A program made the translations under genes and the position numbers. A stretch of DNA of 64,000 nucleotides from contig NZ_JAHWCI010000002.1 of the NCBI RefSeq assembly GCF_019550915.1, positions 1 through 64,000 of the forward strand, given 5' to 3'. The notes under the pieces were generated by a model. The model was not told the DNA's origin. It saw nothing but the letters and a program-made list of their open reading frames with translations, and made no database searches. This document shows positions 9,556-17,355 of this stretch, one piece after another; positions within the stretch are counted from its first letter, which is position 1; every line of letters begins with the position of its first letter. Source of the DNA: Mumia sp. zg.B17 (GTDB taxonomy: Bacteria > Actinomycetota > Actinomycetes > Propionibacteriales > Nocardioidaceae).

Positions 9556-11178
9556 ATGACGTCGTACGACTACGTGGTGGTGGGCGCGGGGAGCGCGGGT
9601 GCGGTCGTGGCCGCCCGGTTGACCGAGGACCCGTCGGTGACGGTGCTCCTCCTCGAGGCGGGCCCGCCGGCCGACGCCGACGAGATCCGGATCCCGGCGG
9701 CGTTCTCGACTCTCTTCAAGACCCGCTGGGACTGGAACTACACGACCACCGCCCAGAAGCAGCTGCACGGGCGGCGCGCCTACTGGCCGCGGATGAAGGC
9801 CCTCGGCGGCTGCTCCTCGATGAACGCGATGATCTACATCCGCGGCAATGCCCTGGACTACGACACGTGGCGCGACGCGTACGGCGCCGACGGCTGGGGC
9901 TACGAGGACGTCCTGCCCTACTTCGTGCGGGCCGAGGGCAACACCCGCCTCTCTGGGCCCTACCACGGGACCGACGGGCCGCTGCGGGTCGAGGACCGCG
10001 TCTTCACCCACGAGCTCACCGCGGCGTGGGTCGACTCGGCGGTCGACTCGGGCTTCGCGCGCAACGACGACTTCAACGGTGCCTCGCAAGAGGGCGCCGG
10101 GCTCTATCAGGTGACCTGCCGCAAGGGCCGTCGGTGGTCCGTCGTCGACGCCTATCTCCAGCCCGCGATGGACCGTCCCAACCTCACGGTCCTCACCGGA
10201 GCGCTGGCCACGCGCGTCGTCGTCGAGGACGGCAGGGCCACCGGGGTCGCGTACGCGGTCGCGGGGACGGAGCAGGTCGCACGGGCCGAGCGCGAGGTCG
10301 TCCTGTCGGGCGGCGCCGTCAACAGCCCACAGCTCCTCATGCTGTCGGGCATCGGCCCCGCGACACACCTGCGCGAGCACGGCATCGACGTGGTCGCCGA
10401 CCTGCCGGGAGTCGGCGCGAACCTGCACGACCATCCGGCGGTCCCGCTGATCTGGACGACGCGCGGCAGCACCGATCTGGTGCAGTCCAGCACGCTCGCG
10501 AACCTCCTCCGGTGGAAGGCCACGGGCACCGGGCCGCTCGCCTCCAACCTCGGCGAGGCGGGCGCGTTCTTCTCCAGCCGCGACGGGCTCGCCGCACCCG
10601 ACCTCCAGGTCCATGCCGCTCCGAGCGGGTTCTACGACAACGGGCTGCGCGAGCCGCAGGCGCAGATGTTCACGGCGGCGTCGACGCTGGTCAACGTGGC
10701 GAGCCGCGGCTCGCTGCGTCTGCGCTCGGCCGACCCCACGTGGCATCCCGAGATCGACGCGGCGTACTACGACGACCAGACCGACCTCGACGCCCAGCTC
10801 GCGGGTGTGCGGCGGGTGCTGGACACCGTCTCGTCAGGCCCGCTCGCCCGGTTCCTGGTCGACCTCTGGATGCCGAAGGCGCGAGGCGCGGTCCCGACCG
10901 ACACCGAGCTCGTCGAGCACATCCGGACCATGAGCCAGACGCTCTTCCATCCCGTCGGCACCTGCGCGATGGGCAGCGGCGAGTCCTCCGTCGTCGATCC
11001 CGAGCTGCGGGTGCGTGGGGTCGACGGGCTCAGGGTCGCCGACGCCTCGGTGATGCCGATGGTCCCGCGCGGCAACACCAACGCGCCGGCGATCATGGTC
11101 GGCGAGAAGGCGGCCGACCTGATGCGTGGGCGGACGCTCCCGCCGGCGCGGGTGGCCGCCGCGACGGCGGCGGTCTAG
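9556..11178 (+). CDS. GMC-family FAD oxidoreductase (choline dehydrogenase-like)
   Basis: 540-residue glucose-methanol-choline oxidoreductase, predicted to oxidise an alcohol with FAD; the substrate cannot be read from sequence. The N-terminus has the Rossmann motif VVVGAGSAGAVVAARL (residues 6-21). GMC signatures follow at ALGGCSSMNAM (about 83) and SGGAVNSPQLLMLSGIG (about 253). The catalytic His lies in HPVGTCAMG (about 464), with a typical C-terminal NTNAPAIMVGEKAADL. ATG 9556 was chosen because it starts directly before the FAD motif; the open frame upstream to 9460 crosses the fas control region. The gene converges on the alpha/beta hydrolase and both stop codons are read from the same CTAG (11175-11178). 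A GTGTG-T-CACAC palindrome lies just upstream. Confidence 0.9.
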   Translation: MTSYDYVVVGAGSAGAVVAARLTEDPSVTVLLLEAGPPADADEIRIPAAFSTLFKTRWDWNYTTTAQKQLHGRRAYWPRMKALGGCSSMNAMIYIRGNALDYDTWRDAYGADGWGYEDVLPYFVRAEGNTRLSGPYHGTDGPLRVEDRVFTHELTAAWVDSAVDSGFARNDDFNGASQEGAGLYQVTCRKGRRWSVVDAYLQPAMDRPNLTVLTGALATRVVVEDGRATGVAYAVAGTEQVARAEREVVLSGGAVNSPQLLMLSGIGPATHLREHGIDVVADLPGVGANLHDHPAVPLIWTTRGSTDLVQSSTLANLLRWKATGTGPLASNLGEAGAFFSSRDGLAAPDLQVHAAPSGFYDNGLREPQAQMFTAASTLVNVASRGSLRLRSADPTWHPEIDAAYYDDQTDLDAQLAGVRRVLDTVSSGPLARFLVDLWMPKARGAVPTDTELVEHIRTMSQTLFHPVGTCAMGSGESSVVDPELRVRGVDGLRVADASVMPMVPRGNTNAPAIMVGEKAADLMRGRTLPPARVAAATAAV

Positions 11179-12017
11179 CCGGCGAAGAACTCAGACAGGA
11201 CCGGCGCCAGGACGGCGGGATCGACGTCGTGCGTCTGGTCCGGGAGCGACCGGTAGGCGACAGCGCCGACGACGCACGCGACGATCCGCGACGGACAGCG
11301 GAGCAGCTCCGGACTGGCGGCGCCGTCGAGGACGAGCGTCGGGGTACGCACGCCCTCGAGCCGCGATCGTGGCACGGTCCCGTCACCGAGGAGGGCCAAG
11401 TCGTACGCCAGGGTGGGCGCCAGCGCCTCGTACTCGGCCCAGACCGGGGTGTGACGTACCAGCGTGACCATGTCCTGCGGCATGCCGGTGGTCGTCATGA
11501 GGCTGGCGACCGCATCACCGAACCGCGCCGACCCGCGAGACGTGTCGGCCAGGATCGCCTCGAGCTCGCTGCGTGCCCGGCGCACGTTGGCGGCCCCGAC
11601 GACCTCGCCGGTGTAGGGCGGCTCGTAGACGGCGAGGCGTCGAACCGGCACACCGGCAGCCACCGCCTCGAGCCCGAGCACGGCACCGGAAGACATCCCG
11701 AAGAGGCAGGCATCCTCGCCCGCGGCACGGAGGACTGCGGCCACGTCCTCGATCTCGCGCTGCGGGGCGTACGGCGCGGTGTCGGTGCTGCGCCCGCGCC
11801 CGCGCCGGTCGAAGTCGTGAACCGTGAAGGCCTCGGCCAGTGCCTGCGCAAGAGGTCGGCCGGGGTCGGTGCGCGAGCAGGCGAGGGCACCGTCGACGAG
11901 CACGACCGCGGGGCCGGACCCACGCCGTGTGACAGCGAGCCGCGTGCCGTCGGCGGACGTCACGGTCGCGGGATGCCCTCTCATAGCCGTACGACCGGGC
12001 GGGCTGGGTGAACTCAT
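11175..12017 (-). CDS. Alpha/beta-fold hydrolase (intact copy)
   Basis: 280-residue cytosolic alpha/beta hydrolase of unknown substrate. Visible elements are the oxyanion strand VVLVDGALAC (about 25-35), DFDRRGRGRSTD, the nucleophile elbow FGMSSGAVLG (Ser near 109), the acid region TLVLDGAASPELL, and a C-terminal QTHDVDP with the likely catalytic His. ATG 12017 (MSSPSPP) is preferred over ATG 11984, because the same ATGAGTTC start plus its upstream block reappears in decayed form near 18,412-18,530. No strong Shine-Dalgarno is visible for either start. An internal piece of the gene (11281-11549) is repeated at 16132-16400 at about 96% identity. It is convergent with the GMC oxidoreductase. 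Confidence 0.85.
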   Translation of the reverse strand: MSSPSPPGRTAMRGHPATVTSADGTRLAVTRRGSGPAVVLVDGALACSRTDPGRPLAQALAEAFTVHDFDRRGRGRSTDTAPYAPQREIEDVAAVLRAAGEDACLFGMSSGAVLGLEAVAAGVPVRRLAVYEPPYTGEVVGAANVRRARSELEAILADTSRGSARFGDAVASLMTTTGMPQDMVTLVRHTPVWAEYEALAPTLAYDLALLGDGTVPRSRLEGVRTPTLVLDGAASPELLRCPSRIVACVVGAVAYRSLPDQTHDVDPAVLAPVLSEFFAG

Positions 12018-12083
12018 CGCTAATGTCGGTCTACCGAACGAAGTAACGGACTGGTCACGATCCAGTTCGTGGAATAACGTTTC
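12006..12083 (-). promoter_or_regulatory. Hydrolase 5' end and upstream control region (repeated at 18412-18530)
   Basis: Upstream of the hydrolase start lies a perfect palindrome TCGGT-CT-ACCGA (12026-12037), resembling TetR-type half-sites. Further up, 12053-12083 carries a TCACGATCCA ... GGAATAACGTTTC block that continues to GCAATATGGAAC, reminiscent of IclR-family operators. The start-codon segment GGGTGAACTCATC (12006-12018) and the 12053-12083 block recur in the same order and orientation at 18412-18424 and 18500-18530. The regulator identities are inference. Confidence 0.45.
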
Positions 12084-12238
12084 GCAATATGGAACTGCTT
12101 GGTTTAGTGCACACAACCGCCGCGGAGGTGGTTGGCTGAAGTCAGGTGTGGTCCGGTTATGGCACAGGGTTCCCGCGTGCTCGCGAGCATTACTCTTAAT
12201 CTTTCTACGCGGCCTACGATTCGCGGCGGAACCCGACC

Positions 12239-14122
12239 GTGATCAAGGAGTCCCGCGACCCGCAGGCCGGGACGTCGGCGGGCGAAATCGAACGCGTCGC
12301 CACCTACGCCTACGACGCCATGGGACGCCTCACCTCTGAGCATCTCGTGGTGGCCAACGGCTCTCCCGGTGACGACCCGGTTCCCGCGACGACGTGCTCC
12401 TACAATCCGACGACGGGTGCGCTGCGCTCGATCTCGAATGGCGACTCCGTCATCTCCCTCAGTTATGACAGCTGGGGACGCGAAGTCTCGCGCACGGACT
12501 CGTCGGGCAATACAAGCGAGAAGGAATATGATCGGGCTGGGCACCTCGCGACGCTTGACGACGGCAAGGGAACCTACTCGTACACCTACGACGGCCCGGG
12601 AGAGCGGCGCGGACTCGTCACGGGGCTAGATGTCGACCTGCCCGGCGGCCAACCCGATCAGTTCAGCGTCGAGTACGGTCCCAGCGGGGCGCCGACCTCG
12701 ATGATCCACCCCAACGGAATCATCGCGGAGTGGCAGTACGACACCGCAGGCAATGCCAACTCGCTCTCCTACCGCATCGGCGACGAGAGCCTCACCTTCA
12801 GCCAGACCTATGACATGGAGGGCCGGGTCCAGACAGCGTCCAGCGTCGCTTCGACTCAGACGCATAAGTACGATCGGGTCGACCGCCTCACGCAGGTGGA
12901 GGACTCCTTTGGTTTGGGCCCCTCGTCATCGCGGACGTGCCAGCGACGTGAGTACGCCTTCAGCCGCGACTCCAACCGCGAGAGCCTGACCACCAGCGGC
13001 GCCAACAGCGAGGGCAAATGTGACGGAAGCAGGCCCTTGGCCACCAGATCCACCTTCGACTCGGCAGATCGAATCTCGGGTGGGCGCCTACAGGTGTCCT
13101 ACTACGCGAACGACATGGTAGCTGGCTCGAAGCAGACGGTGCCCCGCGCGAACGGCGAGGGCTCGCTTCTTAGCGAGTACGATTACGACCTCGACCCTCT
13201 GTCGCGAATCGGGTCTACTGTGTTGAAGTCAGATTCAGTCGTCACGCGGACTACCCGAAATCATTACGTTGACGACAGCAACTCGCCAGCGTGGAGTGAA
13301 TACGTCGACCGTTCCGGCAACTCATCGGTCGCCTCTGAGGCACGGTTCATACGCTCACCGCTCGGGTATCAGGCTGGGCTGCAGGTCGATCGTGGAAACG
13401 CGCAGTTCTACATCGTCAACCTCCACGGCGACACTGTTGCTTCGTTCGATAATCCTGCGAGCGGTGCGGTTGCGACAATTGGCACTTGCCGTGAGTCAAC
13501 TGAGTACGGAATTTCCCGCGCCAGCCTCCAGTCGCCTCAGGGAGGATCGGCGTGGCTTGGGGCCGCCCGGCCGGAGGTTGACAGTGGTGGCGGTCTGTAT
13601 GCCATGGGAATGCGCCTATACAACCCGCACACCGGGAGGTTCCTATCGCCGGATCCTGTGCGAGGCGGTAACGATAATTCCTATACTTATCCTCCGGATC
13701 CAGTAAACTCCTTCGATCTCAGCGGAGAATACAGGACAACCAAGTGGTTCAACCCGTACTGGACGCGGGGCGGTTTCGGGATCGAGGCGGGGTTTTTTGT
13801 TCAGTTGACCAGAAAGGAAGCCCTCGGGACCGCAGCGGGGGTCAGTATAACCTGGGGCATCTATCGAGCAATCCACGCAGTCCTCGAAGGTCCTAAGCAT
13901 CGAGCATTCTCCAGGACCAATATGGAGAAGTTCAGGCGGACAACAATGAGAGCTTTCGGAGGATTTGCGGCGCTAGCTGCCAGCGAGTTCGTTGGCTGGT
14001 ACATAGGAGTTATGGCCTGGAATAAGAAAGGCCCCTTCTTTGGGCTCACGGTTAGCGCGGATGTAAGATGGGGTAGGCTTACTGTATACATTTTGCCTCT
14101 TATGCTCTTCGTTTCATGCTGA
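12239..14122 (+). CDS. Rhs-repeat core fragment with C-terminal toxin tip (5'-truncated)
   Basis: C-terminal part of an Rhs/YD-repeat polymorphic toxin. YD repeats run from the start (YAYDAMGRL, KEYDRAGHL, WQYDTAGNAN, TYDMEGRV, HKYDRVDRL). They end at the Rhs core signature RFLSPDPVRGGNDNSYTYPPDPVN at about residues 466-495. The last about 130 residues are the variable tip. It has three hydrophobic stretches (LGTAAGVSITWGIY, GGFAALAASEFVGWYIGVM, LTVYILPLMLF) and no nuclease motif I recognise, so a membrane-acting toxin is possible. The homologous frame opens right after TAA 12197-12199 without a start, signal peptide or N-terminal Rhs shell, so GTG 12239 is nominal and this is probably an orphan remnant. 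G+C falls sharply in the tip, as is usual for exchanged tips. The stop overlaps the next gene. Confidence 0.8.
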   Translation: MIKESRDPQAGTSAGEIERVATYAYDAMGRLTSEHLVVANGSPGDDPVPATTCSYNPTTGALRSISNGDSVISLSYDSWGREVSRTDSSGNTSEKEYDRAGHLATLDDGKGTYSYTYDGPGERRGLVTGLDVDLPGGQPDQFSVEYGPSGAPTSMIHPNGIIAEWQYDTAGNANSLSYRIGDESLTFSQTYDMEGRVQTASSVASTQTHKYDRVDRLTQVEDSFGLGPSSSRTCQRREYAFSRDSNRESLTTSGANSEGKCDGSRPLATRSTFDSADRISGGRLQVSYYANDMVAGSKQTVPRANGEGSLLSEYDYDLDPLSRIGSTVLKSDSVVTRTTRNHYVDDSNSPAWSEYVDRSGNSSVASEARFIRSPLGYQAGLQVDRGNAQFYIVNLHGDTVASFDNPASGAVATIGTCRESTEYGISRASLQSPQGGSAWLGAARPEVDSGGGLYAMGMRLYNPHTGRFLSPDPVRGGNDNSYTYPPDPVNSFDLSGEYRTTKWFNPYWTRGGFGIEAGFFVQLTRKEALGTAAGVSITWGIYRAIHAVLEGPKHRAFSRTNMEKFRRTTMRAFGGFAALAASEFVGWYIGVMAWNKKGPFFGLTVSADVRWGRLTVYILPLMLFVSC

Positions 14123-14292
14123 AATTCGCCCGCTATGCAAAAGGGCTCGGCTACATCGTGTTCAGCACCGGCACGTTCTTCATGGTTTGTGGCCAATGGG
14201 TTGCTGCTGCGGCTGTATGGGGGTTGGGATGTGTGCTCGTAGTATGGGGCTTCATCGCGGAGGATTCGCCGCCGCGCGATTTGGGCGACTGA
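14116..14292 (+). CDS. Small two-helix membrane protein, candidate immunity protein for the Rhs tip
   Basis: 58-residue frame beginning MLKFARYAKGLGY, with two predicted transmembrane helices (about 12-25 and 30-47) and a charged tail ending PPRDLGD. Its ATG lies inside the Rhs gene's final codons (ATGCTGA, 14116-14122), so translation is probably coupled to the toxin. Small genes directly after an Rhs tip are usually the cognate immunity gene, and a tiny membrane protein fits a tip with hydrophobic segments. I recognise no family. The role is inferred from position and architecture only. Confidence 0.6.
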   Translation: MLKFARYAKGLGYIVFSTGTFFMVCGQWVAAAAVWGLGCVLVVWGFIAEDSPPRDLGD

Positions 14293-14405
14293 GGGGCGAC
14301 GAGTGTGGTAAATCTCATTCGTTGCTGGCAGGCATAATGCGTAGCAAGAGGAGGTCTAGGGCTGCTCACGCGCAGGTAGTCACTCAATTCTCGCCGCGGA
14401 GTTCA

Positions 14406-14765
14406 ATGAAGTTGATACGGTTTTTCGTCCAGTGCATCTTTCTCATCCCAGTCTCGATCGTTCTGTTTTTCAGTCCATATCCGGTAATCGGGCTGGTCCC
14501 GCTGATGGTGCTTATCTCCATCGCGTTGTTGATTATTCAGGAGCATCGACGCAGCGGAGACAGCACATCGCGACGCGGTGGATGGGAGTTCGGCCTGGCG
14601 TTAATGCCCATCATTGGCACGGCTCCCGCCCTTTAGGTTGCATTCGCGATAACCGGCGAATCGGCGTATAGGTCAATAGCGCTTATCTGCGCAATTGCAC
14701 TCACGGCGCCGGGTTTACTCGCCATCCTCCTGGGGCATCGAGTGGCCGCGGACGACACCCGGTGA
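14406..14765 (+). pseudogene. Membrane protein interrupted by an in-frame amber codon
   Basis: ATG 14406 follows a GGAG Shine-Dalgarno and opens MKLIRFFVQCIFLIPVS, with two hydrophobic helices and later a third near MPIIGTAPAL. TAG at 14634-14636 stops the frame at 76 residues. The same frame then continues open for 42 more codons to TGA 14763-14765, encoding another clear helix (IALICAIALTAPGLLAILLG) and a polar end. The natural reading is a four-helix protein of about 119 residues broken by one nonsense mutation. The alternative is a real 76-residue protein with chance coding beyond. It follows the Rhs toxin and its first small membrane partner, so it may be a second, displaced immunity gene. 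Confidence 0.55.
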
Positions 14766-14781
14766 GGTCTTCTCACCGGGT
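14757..14781 (+). terminator. Hairpin at end of the Rhs1 gene group
   Basis: Perfect 10-bp stem ACCCGGTGAG / CTCACCGGGT with loop GTCTT, overlapping the stop codon of the amber-split membrane gene. No strong U-tract follows (TAGTCG), so it would be a weak or actinobacterial-type intrinsic terminator. Confidence 0.5.
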
Positions 14782-15136
14782 TAGTCGTGCGCGGCGGCGT
14801 TGGATGGGCGCTTGCCACGATTGCGTCCTCTACCCCGGGATCTGGAGCGGAAGCGACCGACCCGGGTGGCGGTCGCGATCCGCGTCTCCGAGCGATACGC
14901 CGACACCTTGGCCGACGGCTTGCGGGACGCGGGCGCGGGCGTGTCATTGCGGCGGTCCGGCCGCGGTGTCCCGCAGTAGGCCACGGGTCGTGAACCTGTC
15001 CGAGCTGGACGCAATCGTTATGCGCGATCGACCCCGACCCCCTGCTGTGCAGAGGACAATGGCCTGAACGGAACGACGTCTCGTTGCCGCAGCACACTCA
15101 GACAAGGGTGGGATTGATGAGCATGGGGCCAGCGTC
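14782..15136. other. Gap without a convincing gene
   Basis: Between the hairpin and the gene at 15137 all frames are short or have poor codon usage. One forward stretch around 14871-14980 reads RVAVAIRVSERYADTLADGLRDAG and could be a fossil of a coding region, but I cannot name it. No transposase, tRNA or repeat was seen here. Confidence 0.4.
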
Positions 15137-15826
15137 ATGAGTGCAGAATCTGCACAGGCTCCCTTCTTCTTCGAGGCATACAGCCAGGCCTGGGCCCGGC
15201 GTATCGAATCAGGCGACCCGTCTCTTGACCTCCTCCGGTCGGAGGTCGACAGTGTGGTCGTTGGCGAGCTCGATTCGGACCTGTGGGAGGTCTACTCCTC
15301 CTTCTGGGAGCGGCGTGTGCCGCCGTCGAAACTGGGTAGAGAGTTCTCACGGATGGGGCTTCGGACCCTTGCCGAGGTTGTCCGGGCGACCTTCAGTCTG
15401 CTGCGATCGGCGCCACGTGAGCCTCGCTGGATGAAGGAACCCTCAAACGTCGAGATGCTCCGGGGTGCGCCGGAGTTTTGGAGGCTGCCGTTGAGCGAGG
15501 TGCCGATCTCGGTCGAGGAGACGGATCGTGAGTGGGTAGTGCGCGCTTGTGAAGCGACCGAGCTCGATGAGGGTGAGGTGGTGTACGACTTCGACGTCTG
15601 GCTCGACCCGTCAGACGTGGACTCGAATCTGTGGACCGTGATGTTGGGGAGGCGACGCGTGGGTTCCACGAGAGTTCCCCACGATCGAAAAGATCTGCTC
15701 CAGCGGCTCGCGGCGAAGCGGGTATTCGTCGACGGCGGCCTTCAGGTCGACGTCACCCAGGATCCGCCCTCCCTCCGCCTCGGTGTCGCTCTTCCGCCGA
15801 CAGGGGCGGACCTTCACGAGGACTGA
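15137..15826 (+). CDS. Hypothetical acidic protein in the Rhs island
   Basis: 229-residue soluble protein that I do not recognise. It is rich in Glu/Asp and Trp, with no signal peptide or transmembrane helix. The N-terminal half looks helical (FFEAYSQAWARRIESGDPSLDLLRSEVDSVV; the WEVYSSFWERRVPPS region). The C-terminal half looks strand-rich (EWVVRACEATELDEGEVVYDFDVWLDP ... LRLGVALPP). ATG 15137 is the first start in frame; two nearby upstream ATGs are out of frame. It lies downstream of the first Rhs toxin group and ends 35 bases before the truncated dehydrogenase copy. An orphan immunity protein is possible from position, but nothing in the sequence proves it. Confidence 0.6.
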   Translation: MSAESAQAPFFFEAYSQAWARRIESGDPSLDLLRSEVDSVVVGELDSDLWEVYSSFWERRVPPSKLGREFSRMGLRTLAEVVRATFSLLRSAPREPRWMKEPSNVEMLRGAPEFWRLPLSEVPISVEETDREWVVRACEATELDEGEVVYDFDVWLDPSDVDSNLWTVMLGRRRVGSTRVPHDRKDLLQRLAAKRVFVDGGLQVDVTQDPPSLRLGVALPPTGADLHED

Positions 15827-15861
15827 CCTCCCAGGAGGCCCGGTCCGCCCTGTGATCCGTC

Positions 15862-16131
15862 GCTACCGGACAGTAGGCTTCGAGACACAGTCTGTGCCGC
15901 ACGTCACACCCGGAGGACCCGGCGGCGACCACCAGCCCGACGCCGAAGCGCCCGTACACGCAAGAGCGCCGACAAGAGGGCGGGCGGGGAGACGGAGGCT
16001 CCGACGCCGCACACGTTCGACTCGCTGAACCCGGCGACAGGCGACGTGGTCGGGACCTACCCGATCACCACGCCTGACGAGGTGGCCGCGGCCGTCGAAC
16101 GCGCCCGGGTCGCCACCCGGTGGTGGACCGA
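15862..16131 (+). pseudogene. Truncated copy of aldehyde dehydrogenase promoter and 5' end
   Basis: Aligns with 19742-20002, the leader and first about 68 codons of the intact aldehyde dehydrogenase. The 60-base leader differs at only five positions, including the GGAGGA ribosome site. The start codon has become GCG (15922-15924), the region after it contains a frame disruption, and the copy stops abruptly at TGGTGGACCGA, where a hydrolase fragment begins. The later part still reads TFDSLNPATGDVVGTYP, followed by a diverged EEV...VERAR...WWTE segment. This is the left part of a chimeric duplication junction and is not expressed as an enzyme. Confidence 0.85.
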
Positions 16132-16400
16132 ACGATCCGCGACGGACAGCGGAGCAGCTCCGGACTGGCAGCGCCGTCGAGCACCAGCGTCGGTGTACGT
16201 ACGCCCTCGAGCCGCGCTCGTGGCACGGTCCCGTCACCGAGCAGGGCGAAGTCGTACGCCAGGGTGGGCGCCAGCGCCTCGTACTCGGCCCAGACCGGGG
16301 TGTGGCGTACCAGCGTGACCATGTCCTGCGGCATGCCGGTGGTCGTCATGAGGCTGGCGACCGCATCGCCGAACCGCGCCGACCCGCGTGACGTGTCGGC
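16132..16400 (-). pseudogene. Internal fragment of the alpha/beta hydrolase
   Basis: Aligns base for base with 11281-11549 of the intact hydrolase (269 bases, 11 differences by direct comparison, about 96%). Reading the hydrolase frame, nine differences are silent and two change residues (Leu to Phe, Ser to Ala), so both copies were apparently under selection before this one broke. It lacks the C-terminus, including the catalytic His region, and everything upstream of the DTSRGSARFGD segment. It is joined head-on to the truncated aldehyde dehydrogenase copy. Confidence 0.9.
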
Positions 16401-16406
16401 AGGCCC

Positions 16407-16418
16407 GGTGAACTCATC
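16407..16418 (+). repeat. 12-bp direct repeat, left copy
   Basis: GGTGAACTCATC here and GGCGAACTCATC at 18413-18424 (11 of 12 matching) flank the AraC/reductase segment. The same string forms the start-codon region of the intact hydrolase (12007-12018). It may be a remnant of the hydrolase start, or of recombination or a target duplication around the inserted segment. Confidence 0.4.
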
Positions 16419-16451
16419 GACAGCGTCGACAGCGTCGGCGATGCTGGACGC

Positions 16452-17291
16452 GTGGAGTACGTGTCCAAGGTGCCCGGTCCGCCGTTGGACGGGCTGATCG
16501 AGGACCTCTACTACCTGGAGGGCGCCCCGCCGTACGCCCGGCTGACCCTGCCGGCGTCGCCGGCGGCGTTGCTCGTCGTCAACCTTGGGCCGCCGTTCCA
16601 CATCCGTGCCAGCACCGACGTCGAGCCGTCCGAGCACGCCGACGGCTGCATAGTCACCCCGTCCACCCGCGCGTTGGGGTTCAGCTACCCGGCCTGGACT
16701 CGGTCCGTGGGCGTGCACGTCAAGCCGTGGGGGCTCGCGCCGTTCGTGCCGATGCCCGCAGTTGAGCTGTGTGACCGGCCGGTGACGGTGGAGCAGGTGT
16801 GGGGCCGGCCTGCCGTCGCTGAGCTGCGCGACCGGCTGGCCACGGCGGACGGGCCGCACGAGATGCTGGCGCTGCTCGAGGAGGAGCTCATCGGACGGCT
16901 GTGCGAGACCCCCGGCCTGGGGCTGGTCCGCCATACGAGCAGCATCATCATGGCGACCAGCGGCGCGGCGGCGATCGGCGACCTGCGGGTCGCGGCCGCT
17001 GTCAGCAGCACTCATCTGACACAGCGGTTCAAGGAGCTCGTCGGCGTCACGCCGAAGCGGCTGGCCCGCACCCAGCGCTTCGCCGCCACCCTGCTCGCGA
17101 TCGACTTCGCCCAACCGATCAACTGGAGCGACGTCGCCAGTGGCGCAGGCTACTTCGACCAGGCCCACTTCGGCCACGATTTCCGGGCGTTCGCCGGGCT
17201 CACACCGACACGGTACGCCGAAGTCCGGCGACGGTTCCTGCGCGAACACCCCGACCACGTGCTGGACAGCTGGCCGCTGCCGGCCGATTGA
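16452..17291 (+). CDS. AraC-family transcriptional regulator
   Basis: 279-residue cytosolic DNA-binding protein. The N-terminal about 150 residues form a ligand/regulatory domain of the DUF6597-like type (GLIEDLYYLEGAPPYARL ... GVHVKPWGLAPF). The C-terminus is the double helix-turn-helix of AraC proteins: LRVAAAVSSTHLTQRFKELVGVTPKRLAR, then INWSDVASGAGYFDQAHFGHDFRAFAGLTPTRYAE. The start is GTG 16452; the next GTG at 16461 is equally possible, since no clear Shine-Dalgarno is seen for either. It is followed after 64 bases by a DHFR-fold reductase on the same strand, a common AraC-plus-enzyme pairing. Its high G+C contrasts with the low-G+C Rhs sequence around it. It sits between direct repeats inside the second duplication unit, so it looks like later cargo. 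Confidence 0.85.
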   Translation: MEYVSKVPGPPLDGLIEDLYYLEGAPPYARLTLPASPAALLVVNLGPPFHIRASTDVEPSEHADGCIVTPSTRALGFSYPAWTRSVGVHVKPWGLAPFVPMPAVELCDRPVTVEQVWGRPAVAELRDRLATADGPHEMLALLEEELIGRLCETPGLGLVRHTSSIIMATSGAAAIGDLRVAAAVSSTHLTQRFKELVGVTPKRLARTQRFAATLLAIDFAQPINWSDVASGAGYFDQAHFGHDFRAFAGLTPTRYAEVRRRFLREHPDHVLDSWPLPAD

Positions 17292-17355
17292 TTTCGTACA
17301 AGGACGACGGCTCACGACCCACTACTTTGGGGATCCCAAGGCGGAGGAGAGCCCC

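Noticed and set aside
14634-14636. Amber codon as pyrrolysine or programmed readthrough
   Set aside because: No pyrrolysine machinery or readthrough context is visible; a nonsense mutation in a decaying island is simpler.
14762-15067. Plus-strand 101-codon frame between the hairpin and the acidic hypothetical gene
   Set aside because: Arg/Ser/Pro-rich translation typical of noncoding G+C-rich sequence, no ribosome site and no domain.
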